Origin: Deltaproteobacteria bacterium
GTDB lineage: Bacteria; Myxococcota_A; Polyangia; Polyangiales; Polyangiaceae
Assembly: GCA_003235365.1 (NCBI GenBank)
Contig: QJWJ01000283.1
Span: forward strand, 1-62,489
Reading direction: 5' to 3'
Length of the DNA stretch: 62,489 bases
In this document: one piece after another, positions 53,225-62,309 of the stretch
How positions within the stretch are numbered: the stretch's first letter is position 1
Layout: every line of letters starts with the position of its first letter
Made by a program: the position numbers and the translations under genes
Notes under the pieces: generated by a model
What the model was told of the DNA's origin: nothing
Seen by the model: only the letters and a program-made list of their open reading frames with translations
The model's database searches: none

Positions 53225-54820
53225 TCAGCCGGAGCTTGGCTGAGCGGGCGCCGAGGGGGTCCAGTTCATGGGCAGCAGCTCGGCAATTCGCGACTTCGGG
53301 TGCGTCTGTACGCGCACCAGGACATCCACCAGGTAGTCGTAGGGGTTGACCTTGTGGAGTTTACACGTCGCGACGATGGTCTGCAGGATCGCCAAGTTCT
53401 GGCCCGCCTCATCGTGACCGACGAAGAGGAAGTTGTTTCTCCCGAGGGCCTGGATTCTGAGAGCCCTCTCTGAAACGTTGTTGTCGAGCCGCAGGCGGGG
53501 ATCCTTCAGAAACACGATGAGCGTATGCCACTGATTGACGGCGTATCCGATGGCGGTGGCCATCGGGCTCTTCGGATTGTAGTTGGGAGCGTTCTGCTTA
53601 CACCATGCAATGATCTCGTCGGTGACCGGTTCGGCGAGCTCCTTGCGAAGGTCGCGATGAGCCTCGGTACCGAGCACCCCTTGCTCGGCTGCGCGATACT
53701 CGACCTTGTACAGGTTCACGATCTTGTCGATGACGTACTTGGCCTCGGGGTGGTCTTTCAGGCACTTGAAGAAGCCGCGCCGGACGTGGCCCCAGCATCC
53801 GACGCGCTCACGCCCATCGTCAGAGCAGCTACTCGAATATCCGCTGTATCCGTCGATCTGGAGCGTGCCAGTGGTGCCTTGCAGAAACTCTTCGGCGACC
53901 TCTGATTCGCGAGTGGGACTGAATCGGTAGGTGATGACCGTTGGACAAATGAAGGTCCAGATCCAACCGTCGCGACATCCACCCTTGGCTTGCACGGGCA
54001 TGCGAGTCTCGTCCGCATTCACGTACGGGTCCTGGCGCGCGATGGACACGAGTTCGGTGTACAAGGGCTCACAGAGCTCTGCGGCTCTGTGAAAGAGCGT
54101 GCACAGTGTGCTGCGTGCGATCGGTGCACCGTCGCGTGCAAAGATCTTCGCAATTCGATTCAACGGCAGGCTGTCGTCCGTCTTTCCCACCACGACGCGT
54201 GCGTACACCCCAGGCCCGTAGTGACCACCTTCCTGCACCGTGGGGAGGGACTTGGCGGCAATGATGTGCTGGCCGTCCAACGAGGCGAGTGTCTCGAGCA
54301 CGTACTCGATTGCGACGATGTGTTCGCGGACGTGCTCGTAGCGGCGCACGACGGTACCGTCGCCGACGACTCGAAAGTCAGACAGCTCGTAATCTGGAGG
54401 CAGCTGGTCAGCGGTGACCGGCACCCTCTCCGTGATCACTGGCAGCCTGCGCTTGCGTTCGGCACGGGCGGCTTGACGCTCCGCCTCGCTACGCTTGCGC
54501 CCCTGCTTGCGGCGGCGCGTTTCGGCTTCCTCGCGAGATTCGGTCGCGGGCTCTGTCGGGCCATCCGCAGATGTCGGTTCACCCGGCACGGGACCGACCA
54601 ACTCGTCTGCGTCCAGCGAGCGGCGTACCTCGGACTCCATCGAAGGCATCTTCTCGCTGCGGCGACCGAACAACATTCGCCGCAGCTCCGCGTTCTGCGC
54701 TTTCAGCTGCTCGATGCTTGCGAGCAGCGTGCGATTGTTCTCACGCAATAGGTGGATGACGATGCGCACCGCTGGCTCGAGCTGTGCCTCGAGTGCTGCG
54801 AGCTCTTCATCAGTGGGCAT
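53225..54820 (-). CDS. tnpC: IS66 transposase TnpC
   Basis: 531 residues from ATG 54820, the usual length for this family. An N-terminal leucine-zipper region (LRENNRTLLASIEQLKAQNA) leads to LRRMLFGRRSEKM. The DDE transposase core shows PYVNADETRMPV, TGTLQIDGYSGYS and LRLDNNVSERALR, containing the three acidic residues, and the C-terminal IS66 segment follows. It catalyses strand transfer of the element. Separated from tnpB by 43 bases. Seems intact and could be active. Confidence 0.95.
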   Translation of the reverse strand: MPTDEELAALEAQLEPAVRIVIHLLRENNRTLLASIEQLKAQNAELRRMLFGRRSEKMPSMESEVRRSLDADELVGPVPGEPTSADGPTEPATESREEAETRRRKQGRKRSEAERQAARAERKRRLPVITERVPVTADQLPPDYELSDFRVVGDGTVVRRYEHVREHIVAIEYVLETLASLDGQHIIAAKSLPTVQEGGHYGPGVYARVVVGKTDDSLPLNRIAKIFARDGAPIARSTLCTLFHRAAELCEPLYTELVSIARQDPYVNADETRMPVQAKGGCRDGWIWTFICPTVITYRFSPTRESEVAEEFLQGTTGTLQIDGYSGYSSSCSDDGRERVGCWGHVRRGFFKCLKDHPEAKYVIDKIVNLYKVEYRAAEQGVLGTEAHRDLRKELAEPVTDEIIAWCKQNAPNYNPKSPMATAIGYAVNQWHTLIVFLKDPRLRLDNNVSERALRIQALGRNNFLFVGHDEAGQNLAILQTIVATCKLHKVNPYDYLVDVLVRVQTHPKSRIAELLPMNWTPSAPAQPSSG

Positions 54821-54863
54821 CGACCACTGTAGATCACACTCGATCGCCGATGTCGATCCCCAT

Positions 54864-55220
54864 TCACTCGAAATTCGGTGGAGACCACTTCTCGGGCCGA
54901 CGCACCATGCTCACGTCGATACCGTCCAACAACATCGCGAGCTGCGCGCTGTCCAGTCTCACGCTTGCTTCCTCCTCCGTGCAGCGCGGCATCCGAAACC
55001 GCCCCTTCTCGAGACGCTTGTAGTACAGCACGAATCCCCCGTTATCCCAGACCAGGATCTTGATCCGGTCTCGCCGCTTCGAGATGAATGCGAACAGGTG
55101 CCCGCTGAAGACTTCGGCCCCCTGGCGTCGTACCAACGCGGCAAGTCCGTCGAAGCCCTTGCGCATATCAGCTGGCTCCCGCGCCAGGAAGATGCGCACC
55201 GAGCCCGGTACGCTCAGCAT
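54864..55220 (-). CDS. tnpB: IS66 accessory protein TnpB
   Basis: 118 residues from ATG 55220, which shares one base with the tnpA stop (TGATG). It carries the IS66 Orf2 signature: RIFLAREPADMRKGFDGLAA, then RDRIKILVWDNGGFVLYYKR and LEKGRFRMPR. TnpB is required for IS66 transposition, but its precise job is not settled. A longer form beginning 10 codons upstream is possible, but the overlap supports this start. Confidence 0.95.
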   Translation of the reverse strand: MLSVPGSVRIFLAREPADMRKGFDGLAALVRRQGAEVFSGHLFAFISKRRDRIKILVWDNGGFVLYYKRLEKGRFRMPRCTEEEASVRLDSAQLAMLLDGIDVSMVRRPEKWSPPNFE

Positions 55221-55564
55221 CAGCGTACACCGCCGAGTTCGCGCAGCCACCCCACCGGCGGCAACTCCGGCAGCTCCACGACCACCTGCTCACCAACTCG
55301 GATCCGGCAGGGCATGGCCCCAGTTGTTTTCGTCGGGCTCAAGGCGACTTCCACAAACTCCGTCGGCCCACGCCTACCAATCGTCGCGCCAGCGCCCCCG
55401 CTCTGCAGCTTCGACCTCCAATACTGAAACGTGTGGACGCTCACCCCTGCCGCGTCCGCAATGGCCTGCTGGCTCTGCCCGGAGCGCTCCCACTTCTGCA
55501 CAAGGCTCTGCCAGAACTCAGCCGGGCGCGGCGTGCTCGTCACTCTCGTGATTGCTTGCTTCAT
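55220..55564 (-). CDS. tnpA: IS66 accessory protein TnpA
   Basis: 114 residues from 55564. A helix-turn-helix of the transposase-8/IS66 TnpA kind is visible at about 25-60: QSQQAIADAAGVSVHTFQYW. The second half (FVEVALSPTKTTGAMPCRIR, VELPELPPVGWLREL) is the usual TnpA tail. It lies about 60 bases inside the element's right inverted repeat, so the promoter must be in that short space. Confidence 0.92.
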   Translation of the reverse strand: MKQAITRVTSTPRPAEFWQSLVQKWERSGQSQQAIADAAGVSVHTFQYWRSKLQSGGAGATIGRRGPTEFVEVALSPTKTTGAMPCRIRVGEQVVVELPELPPVGWLRELGGVR

Positions 55565-55769
55565 CGCCGGGGTCGTACCCGGCCCTCACGTCACCGGGCA
55601 GAGGTCGTGGGCTGATCGGTTACTGCAGACCAACTGGAAGTTTGGCATGCCCGGCGGGAGGCCCGAGCGGGCTCGCCCAAATGATAGTGGTTTCAGCGGC
55701 CGGACCTGCACCGTCTTCGAACCGCAGAAGTTGCCGTGTGCGCTGACCATCGACTTCGGAAGGAGCAAT

Positions 55770-56240
55770 GGGTGCTGACGCCTGAGGACTTGTTGGTCCG
55801 CCTTCGCGCGGCAGTGCCGCCGCCGCGCTTCCACATGGTGCGCTATTTTGGCGTTCTCTCCAGCCATTCCGCGTTCCGCTCGCGTGTCGTGACTGAGTCG
55901 CGCGAAGATACCACGGCGCACCGTCCGGCACCAGCACACGGAGACCAACTCGAGCTGCTAGGTGAAGAAGACGACCGTGCACCCAAAGCACTTCGTCATC
56001 GTTGGGCCTGGCTATTGGCGCATATCTTCGCCGCGGATCTGGAGAGGTGCCCCCAATGCGGCGGTTCCATGCGCTGGGCCGAGATTGCGAAGACGGCAAG
56101 GGCAGCACTGCGCTTGATGGCGAAGCCCCTTCGCTCCTACCCAAACTGCCTTTGGCAGTTCGGGGCCCGGTCGCGTGGGTTCCCCTCGCCCCGCATCCAC
56201 CACCTGCCACACCAGCGACCCCGCTCGGTCAGCTGAGTTT
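55770..56240 (+). pseudogene. IS91-family transposase, C-terminal remnant
   Basis: The frame reads LTPEDLLVRLRAAVPPPRFH, then MVRYFGVLSSHSAFRSRVV and LLAHIFAADLERCPQCGGSM, the C-terminal part of Y2/IS91-type transposases with its CPQCGG zinc knuckle. The HUH and tyrosine parts that should precede it are absent; the IS66 right end lies about 150 bases upstream. It runs into repeat R1 copy D shortly after its end. Confidence 0.75.
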
Positions 56241-56289
56241 GCCGTTCGACAACTGAACGGCGCTCTGGCTGAGGCTGACTCGTCCTTCG

Positions 56290-56480
56290 AGACGTTCGAG
56301 GGGACGCACGGGTCTGTCTTCTTGGGTGCTCGTGCCTCCGCGCAGGGTACGTCGAAGGAGCGATAGGGTCACGCTGGTGCCGCTGGTGCTCAAGATCCGC
56401 GTCACGACGTCCCCAACGGCACTCCCGGCCCGGGGTTCCAGGTTCGCAGCACGTCGCTTTCGACAGTTCGATTGCCCTTT
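56290..56480 (+). repeat. Dispersed repeat R1, copy D (long form)
   Basis: Long copy matching 41690-41860, including TCTTCTTGGGTGCTCG, CACGCTGGTG, CCAACGGCACTCCCGGCCCG and CAGTTCGATTGCCCT. It lies directly behind the IS91-type remnant and ends just before the stop of the sulfatase-like gene. Confidence 0.7.
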
Positions 56481-56500
56481 GCGCGCGCAGCTGAACCTCG

Positions 56501-58747
56501 TCAAAACGCTCGGCAGTCGGGGGCGTCTTGCCAGTGGGCTAGAGTGGTGAGCAACTGTTGGCGAATGGCGGCGGCTCCGCCGTGGGGGAGGCCGTCGCGT
56601 TCGTAGGGGTCGGTGCTCAGGTCGAACAGTTCGACCAGGTTGGCGTCGATGTTTGCGATGAGTTTGTGGTGGCCGAAGATCACGGCGTGCATCTCTGGCC
56701 GTCCCTGACCACCGAGTCCGCGCACCGGTTCGATTTGGGTGAACACGGCGCGTTCCGTTGGGGGCGGTTGTAACCAATTGACGCCTTGCCACTCGGCCAG
56801 GGGCGAGACGCCGAGGTAGGCGGCGAGCGTCGGGACGATGTCGAGCAGCGATGCCGGCTCGTCGATGCGGCGGGGCTCGACTCCGGGCAAGTGCATCAGC
56901 AGCGGCACCCGAACGTTCTCTTCGTACAACGTCGCGCCGTGGAAGCGCGCGCCGTGGTCGTCGAATTCTTCGCCGTGATCGGCGAGAAAGATCACGACCG
57001 CGGCTTGCCCGCGCGGCGTTGCGTTCAAGCCGCCGAGGAGTCGTCCGAACTGACCGCTCACGCGACGCACTTCGGCCTGGTAGCGCTCGAGCGCAGTGCC
57101 GCTGCCGTGAACCAACGGCGCGTGGGGGTCCAACACGTGGAGCCAGCGAAAGCGCGGCGGGCCATCCCGATTCATTTCGGCGAGGGCTGCGTCCACCAGC
57201 GCTTCGGTCCAGCGCCCCTTCTGGGCCGCATGCTCGATGATGAACGGATCCTGTGTGGAGCGATCGAAGCCGACCACCGGTTCTTCAGTGTCGCGCTCCA
57301 CGGGTCGCTGATCGCGGATCCACAGCTGAGTGTCGTAGCCCAAGCGACGCAACCAACCGAGCAAGCCGGGAGAATCGGCAGTGACGTTGCGCCACCAGCG
57401 TGACTGCAGCATCGTCAGCATCGCGCGGAACGTCGACGGATAGGCCGTGTACGCGCGAGAGAAGTCGAGGCTGCCGTTCGAGAAGGCGTCGAGCTCTGGA
57501 GCGAGTTCGGCGCGGACGCGTCGGGTGTCGTGCAAATGTCCCTGCGAGCCGCCGTCCGCCCGCAACGTGTCGACCATCATCAGGTAGACGTCAGGTAGCG
57601 GGGACCGCGCCGAACCCGGCGCTGTCCGGTTCCGCGCTGCGCCGTTCCCCATTGGGGCCAGCGCCGACGCCATTGGGGTGGGCGCGCCATCGACCAGCGC
57701 GTTGCAGTTGTCGTCGAGCTGGTTGCCCGGGGTTTCGCACGCTCCGGGGTGGCGGTTCTCGTTGAAGTCGTCGCAGTCGCCCCCGCCGAAAACCGCGGAG
57801 TGACCGTCGCGATCGAAGTCGAGCACCGCATGCAAGAAACCGAACAGCTTGGGCTGCACCGTGCCTCGCGTTTCGCCGAGCAGCCGTGCACTGCTCAGAT
57901 AGCACAGCAACGCCCCGTGACACAGGGCGAGCAGAGCGAGGGCGCGCAGGCGCCACGGTCGCAGCACTGCTCGCCACGGCCAGACTGCGGCCATGCCGCT
58001 CACGGTCGCGACGAAGAACAACACCACGTGCAAGCGCAGGTACAGCCGGCGAAATGCCCAAGCGTCGAAGGCGAGAGCCACGACGGCGATGGCGGCAAAT
58101 ACCCCCGTGTGCAGGCGCGCCGAGCCTTTGTGATCGAGCGCCACCCCCAGCACAGCGCCGAGCAAGCCAAGGGATGCGAAGAACCAATACGGCCAGAGCT
58201 CGACCATATCCCAAGGCTTGAGCAGTAGCAGGGCGATCGCCGCGACGACCTGCATGCCCAGCAACCAGCCGAGCGCGACACGGAGCAACGCCCCCTGCTT
58301 CACTCTGCCGCCGAAACGTTGTTCACTCTCACCAGTCACTGAGGCATCCGCAGCTCGAGTCCTCTCAGCGTTTGGAGCGCCGAACGGCGTGAGCCCGATG
58401 CTGCTCAGCGCGAGCAACACAGGGGTAGCGAGGGCGGTGACAGTGAACGCGAGCCACACCGAGGCAGCAAAGGCGCTCGCCGCATACAGAGGGAGCAACG
58501 CGAGCAACTGCTGGGCCCGCGCGGCGACCAGGAAGGTGTCCGCGGCGCTCGCGATCAGCAACGCGACGCAGCCGACGCCGAACACGTCCATGAACAGCCG
58601 CTCGAGTCGGGAGGGTTGAGAGGGTTGAGAGGGTTGAGAGGGTTGAGAGGGTTGAGAGGGTTGAGAGGGTTGAGAGGGTTGAGAGGGGGCAGCCACCGCG
58701 CCCTCGAAGAAGAGCACACTTTGTAGTGACTCGCCGCTTTTCGGCAC
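56501..58747 (-). CDS. Sulfatase/phosphoglycerol-transferase-like membrane protein with a MopE-type metal-binding insert
   Basis: 748 residues from GTG 58747. A (SQP)8 tract covers residues 22-45. Five to seven transmembrane helices follow to about 300. Next is DFDRDGHSAVFGGGDCDDFN with ETPGNQLDDNCN, a MopE-like metal-binding motif found in secreted myxobacterial proteins. A sulfatase/alkaline-phosphatase fold occupies about 390-730, with metal-site MVDTLRADGG, the likely nucleophile region AYTAYPSTFRAMLTML, and VVIFLADHGEEFDDHG. The canonical C/S-X-P-X-R sulfatase motif is not seen; the arrangement resembles membrane phosphoethanolamine or glycerol-phosphate transferases. Probably modifies an envelope polymer or lipid. 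ATG 58591 after the SQP tract is an alternative start. Confidence 0.85.
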   Translation of the reverse strand: MPKSGESLQSVLFFEGAVAAPSQPSQPSQPSQPSQPSQPSQPSQPSRLERLFMDVFGVGCVALLIASAADTFLVAARAQQLLALLPLYAASAFAASVWLAFTVTALATPVLLALSSIGLTPFGAPNAERTRAADASVTGESEQRFGGRVKQGALLRVALGWLLGMQVVAAIALLLLKPWDMVELWPYWFFASLGLLGAVLGVALDHKGSARLHTGVFAAIAVVALAFDAWAFRRLYLRLHVVLFFVATVSGMAAVWPWRAVLRPWRLRALALLALCHGALLCYLSSARLLGETRGTVQPKLFGFLHAVLDFDRDGHSAVFGGGDCDDFNENRHPGACETPGNQLDDNCNALVDGAPTPMASALAPMGNGAARNRTAPGSARSPLPDVYLMMVDTLRADGGSQGHLHDTRRVRAELAPELDAFSNGSLDFSRAYTAYPSTFRAMLTMLQSRWWRNVTADSPGLLGWLRRLGYDTQLWIRDQRPVERDTEEPVVGFDRSTQDPFIIEHAAQKGRWTEALVDAALAEMNRDGPPRFRWLHVLDPHAPLVHGSGTALERYQAEVRRVSGQFGRLLGGLNATPRGQAAVVIFLADHGEEFDDHGARFHGATLYEENVRVPLLMHLPGVEPRRIDEPASLLDIVPTLAAYLGVSPLAEWQGVNWLQPPPTERAVFTQIEPVRGLGGQGRPEMHAVIFGHHKLIANIDANLVELFDLSTDPYERDGLPHGGAAAIRQQLLTTLAHWQDAPDCRAF
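58612..58683. repeat. Eight 9-base tandem repeats (SQP tract)
   Basis: Unit AGGGTTGAG repeated eight times without variation, encoding (SQP)8 near the N-terminus of the sulfatase-like protein. Perfect identity suggests recent slippage. The unit is a multiple of three, so copy-number change would not shift the frame. Confidence 0.92.
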
Positions 58748-58762
58748 GCTAGAGCGCCCGCG

Positions 58763-59944
58763 TCACTCGGTCATCGGTGGTTGCGAGCTGAGACAGATCC
58801 AGTTCTTGTCGGCAGCGCAGTTGCAATTGCCCCCGCTCGTGCGACCCGACGTGTCGCCACAGTCGACCGTGGTGACGTAGTCGCCGCAAGAGGTTCCGTT
58901 CAAGGATTCGGCCGTCGCGATAGGGCACTCGGGCATGGGGCGGTCGTTGCAGAACCATTGGCCACCCGAGTCGGCATTGGCGACGCACTCGCAGCGTTGC
59001 AGGGGCTCTTCACCCGACTGCCCGATGATGGGGAACGAATAGGCGCAATCCAGGCCGGGTGTTGAGCACGAGCCGGTCGGGACGTGAAACGGGCACAGGC
59101 GATCGAAACACATCCAAGTCGAAGAGCCGTCGATGATGGTGCAGCGACACTCCTCACCGAGCGCGCCCGTTCCTGGATAGACGCAGGGGCTCGTCGTCTC
59201 GGGCTCCCGCGAGCAAACAGTGCCAGTCTCGGGGGGCGAGTCAGGACAGTAGGTGATGGGGGAAGTTCCGCACTCCCAGGCGACGCTGGAGCTCCCATCG
59301 CTCTGTTGGCGCTCGACGCAATTGCACAGCTGTTCGCCATAGGTACACACGAGACCTTCCGCATCGGCGCAGTCGCCCATCGGCACGCTATCGGGACAAG
59401 TGTTCTCACACTGCCAGCTCCGTTGGTCACCCGAGAACAGCACGCAACCGCAGGTTCGACCGTCGTCCGACGAACACAGCTGCTCGACATCGTCGCACTT
59501 CTCGTACGGCGCGCCGGCAACGCACGCCTCGGGAGCGAAGTCGTCGACGACTGTGTCGTTCGCGCTCGCCGCGTCCATACTCGCATCCATGCTGCCGACG
59601 GGTGATCCCCCTCCCTGAACTTCGATGTCGTCGTCGGCCGGAGGCGCCATCTCCTGTGCAGAGTCATCCAGGTTCGCAGCTCCCGGCGTGTCTGGAGCGC
59701 CCGCGGCGGATCCAGGCGTGGCGGCTTCCGGGTTCGAAGCGGGCTCGCTGGCGGGAGATTCGGACTGCGGATCCGGTCCCGGGGACGCCGGATCCTCACC
59801 GCTCGGCGCTGCATCGTCGTGCGAGTCGACGTCCGCGGTGGCGGCCTCGTCGGATTCGGCGTTGCTGCAGCCAGTAACACTCAGCGCCATCCCCAGGGCT
59901 CCGATCATCCCGGTCACGACCGCGTGACGGCACTTGATTCGCAT
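58763..59944 (-). CDS. Cys-rich lipoprotein
   Basis: 393 residues from ATG 59944. The lipobox is LSVTGC (Cys about residue 26), followed by a 110-residue Asp/Pro/Ala spacer. The mature part is a series of about five related Cys-rich modules of 45-50 residues with patterns such as GRTCGCVLFSGDQRSWQCEN and EECRCTIIDGSSTWMCFDRL. Each has six Cys and a central Trp, so small disulfide domains are likely. It sits 16 bases from the start of the sulfatase-like gene on the same strand and could be co-transcribed with it. No named family recognised. Confidence 0.82.
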   Translation of the reverse strand: MRIKCRHAVVTGMIGALGMALSVTGCSNAESDEAATADVDSHDDAAPSGEDPASPGPDPQSESPASEPASNPEAATPGSAAGAPDTPGAANLDDSAQEMAPPADDDIEVQGGGSPVGSMDASMDAASANDTVVDDFAPEACVAGAPYEKCDDVEQLCSSDDGRTCGCVLFSGDQRSWQCENTCPDSVPMGDCADAEGLVCTYGEQLCNCVERQQSDGSSSVAWECGTSPITYCPDSPPETGTVCSREPETTSPCVYPGTGALGEECRCTIIDGSSTWMCFDRLCPFHVPTGSCSTPGLDCAYSFPIIGQSGEEPLQRCECVANADSGGQWFCNDRPMPECPIATAESLNGTSCGDYVTTVDCGDTSGRTSGGNCNCAADKNWICLSSQPPMTE

Positions 59945-60598
59945 CGTGGGAGAGTATGACGTGCATTCCCGCCGACAACGTCGCAGCGCGGGCTCTGCGA
60001 CAATTCCGTATTCTTCGAGTATACGCGTCGGTGCGACCGCCTGGTTTGGCCCCCTGTGAACGCCGCAGCACCGTGTCGACTACGTTGCCGTGCATGGCGT
60101 GTAAACCCCACGCATTGGCAGGCTTCCCTGCCACGACGGGCAAGCAACCGAGCGAGCGCATCCCAAAGTTCTTCCGCCCCAACAAGTCACCGCGCCCCCG
60201 GCGCGATGTCGACGGCCCTGTCACTGCCACACGCGTCCTCCCCGCCGCACCATCCGAACGTCAACGGTCGCCGCTCGAATCCCCTGCCGGTCGCCGCGGC
60301 CAGCGAACGGCGCTGACAACCTCACGCGTCGACACGTTGGGCCGCGCTCCCAACACGAGAGCGACCTCGCCGCGCAGGTCTCGTGAAGTGCCAGCCTCTT
60401 CGACTCACCGCACACAGGGCGCGGTTCGGGTAGGCGCCGTGCTCGACGCCGCGGTGGCACGACGATGAATCAGCATAGATTCCAAACAGTTCTACTCAAT
60501 ATCCTGAGTGATATCCAAGAATACTCTGGATTATTTATCCGACTATATTCGTCATAATTCATGTAAGAATTCTTCCAGAATCATCTAGAATCCTTTCC
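59945..60598. other. 650-base intergenic region with an AT-rich control segment
   Basis: Promoter region for the minus-strand Cys-rich lipoprotein at its left end. The right 120 bases (60475-60598) are strongly AT-rich, in sharp contrast to the genome, and form the control region of the gene at 60599. The middle has no recognisable gene. Confidence 0.5.
60518..60592 (+). promoter_or_regulatory. AGAAT-box operator region upstream of the helical protein
   Basis: Four AGAAT boxes lie at 60518, 60566, 60577 and 60587. The last three are spaced 11 and 10 bases, one helical turn. A perfect 10-base palindrome AAGAATTCTT lies at 60565-60574, and TCCA-N9-TGGA forms a further inverted repeat at 60514-60530. 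The gene starts 7 bases after the last box. The pattern suggests a repressor or activator binding one face of the DNA, possibly the gene's own product. Confidence 0.5.
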
Positions 60599-61261
60599 AT
60601 GGGGCGACAAAAGGCCGGAGAAAAGGCGTATCGGGCGGTAGATTTGCTGACTGGGCTCTATGACCCCGATATCCAGAGCGTTTTGTCGCGCTACGGGATG
60701 ACCGACGAGGAGCGGGAGCGAGGCTGGGGGCTGCTGAAGGCATACGCAGCGGCGCGCCGGGCAGCACCGGCGCCGAACGTCCGCTGGAGCGAGTCGCTGC
60801 GGCTGCTCGACGAATGGGAGAACCGCTGGTTCGTCGTGTGCGACGCGGCGCTCGCCCGTTCGTTTCCCGACGTGCACGCGTGGTTGTTCCACAAGCTGTC
60901 TCGCCAAAGCGGGACGGATGTCGTGATGTCGACGTCGGTGCTGATCGAACGCCTGCGCCAGTTGGAGCGCGGTATCGACAAGCTGCGCGAGCACGGGCCG
61001 GCGGCCTTGGCACGACTGCGCGAACGTGGCGTGACGAGCGCCGTGCTCGACGAGGGCAAGGCGTTGCTCAAAAGCCTGCAGTCGTTCGAACCCACCGCTC
61101 CCGAAGACGCACCCGCGCCTCAAAAGGAGGCCGAAGCCGAACAAGCGCTGTGGAACTGGTACCTCGAATGGAGCGGCATTGCTCGCGCGGTACTTCAGGA
61201 CAAGCGCCTGCTCAATCACATCGGCTTCGGCAAAGTCGGCCGGCCCCGAAAGAAGACGTGA
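60599..61261 (+). CDS. Hypothetical all-helical protein
   Basis: 220 residues from ATG 60599; no ribosome-binding site is obvious. The protein is almost entirely helical and charged (DEERERGWGLLKAYAAARRA, LLDEWENRWFVVCDAALARS, LIERLRQLERGIDKLREHGP). It has a Trp-rich C-terminal helix (QALWNWYLEWSGIARAVL) and a basic tail (GFGKVGRPRKKT) that could touch DNA through an AT-hook-like GRPRKK. No signal peptide. I do not recognise a family with confidence, although similar proteins seem to exist in other large myxobacterial genomes. The AT-rich boxed control region is its most distinctive feature. Confidence 0.7.
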   Translation: MGRQKAGEKAYRAVDLLTGLYDPDIQSVLSRYGMTDEERERGWGLLKAYAAARRAAPAPNVRWSESLRLLDEWENRWFVVCDAALARSFPDVHAWLFHKLSRQSGTDVVMSTSVLIERLRQLERGIDKLREHGPAALARLRERGVTSAVLDEGKALLKSLQSFEPTAPEDAPAPQKEAEAEQALWNWYLEWSGIARAVLQDKRLLNHIGFGKVGRPRKKT

Positions 61262-61334
61262 AGCGAGGGTTCCCAGGATCGCTCGGTTCCGCATCCGCAT
61301 GCTCGAGACGCCACTCCAACAGTCGTTCACCTGT

Positions 61335-62272
<938 letters not shown>

Positions 62273-62309
62273 GGTATGCCCCCATCCGGGCCGCCGGTGG
62301 GTGCGGAGG

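Larger units (their letters stand above)
53130..55623 (-). mobile_element. Complete IS66-family insertion sequence
   Basis: 2,494 bases with terminal inverted repeats: left end GTAACCGGTCAGGCCGTGAT (53130 on) and right end, read inward on the minus strand, GTAACCGATCAGCCCACGAC (from 55623). 19 of the first 24 bases match, and GTAA ends are typical of IS66. It carries tnpA, tnpB and tnpC in one operon, all apparently intact. The 8-base flanks (GTTTTGGT left, TGCAGACC right) are not duplicates, unlike a fresh insertion. Its right end abuts an IS91-type transposase remnant. Confidence 0.88.
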
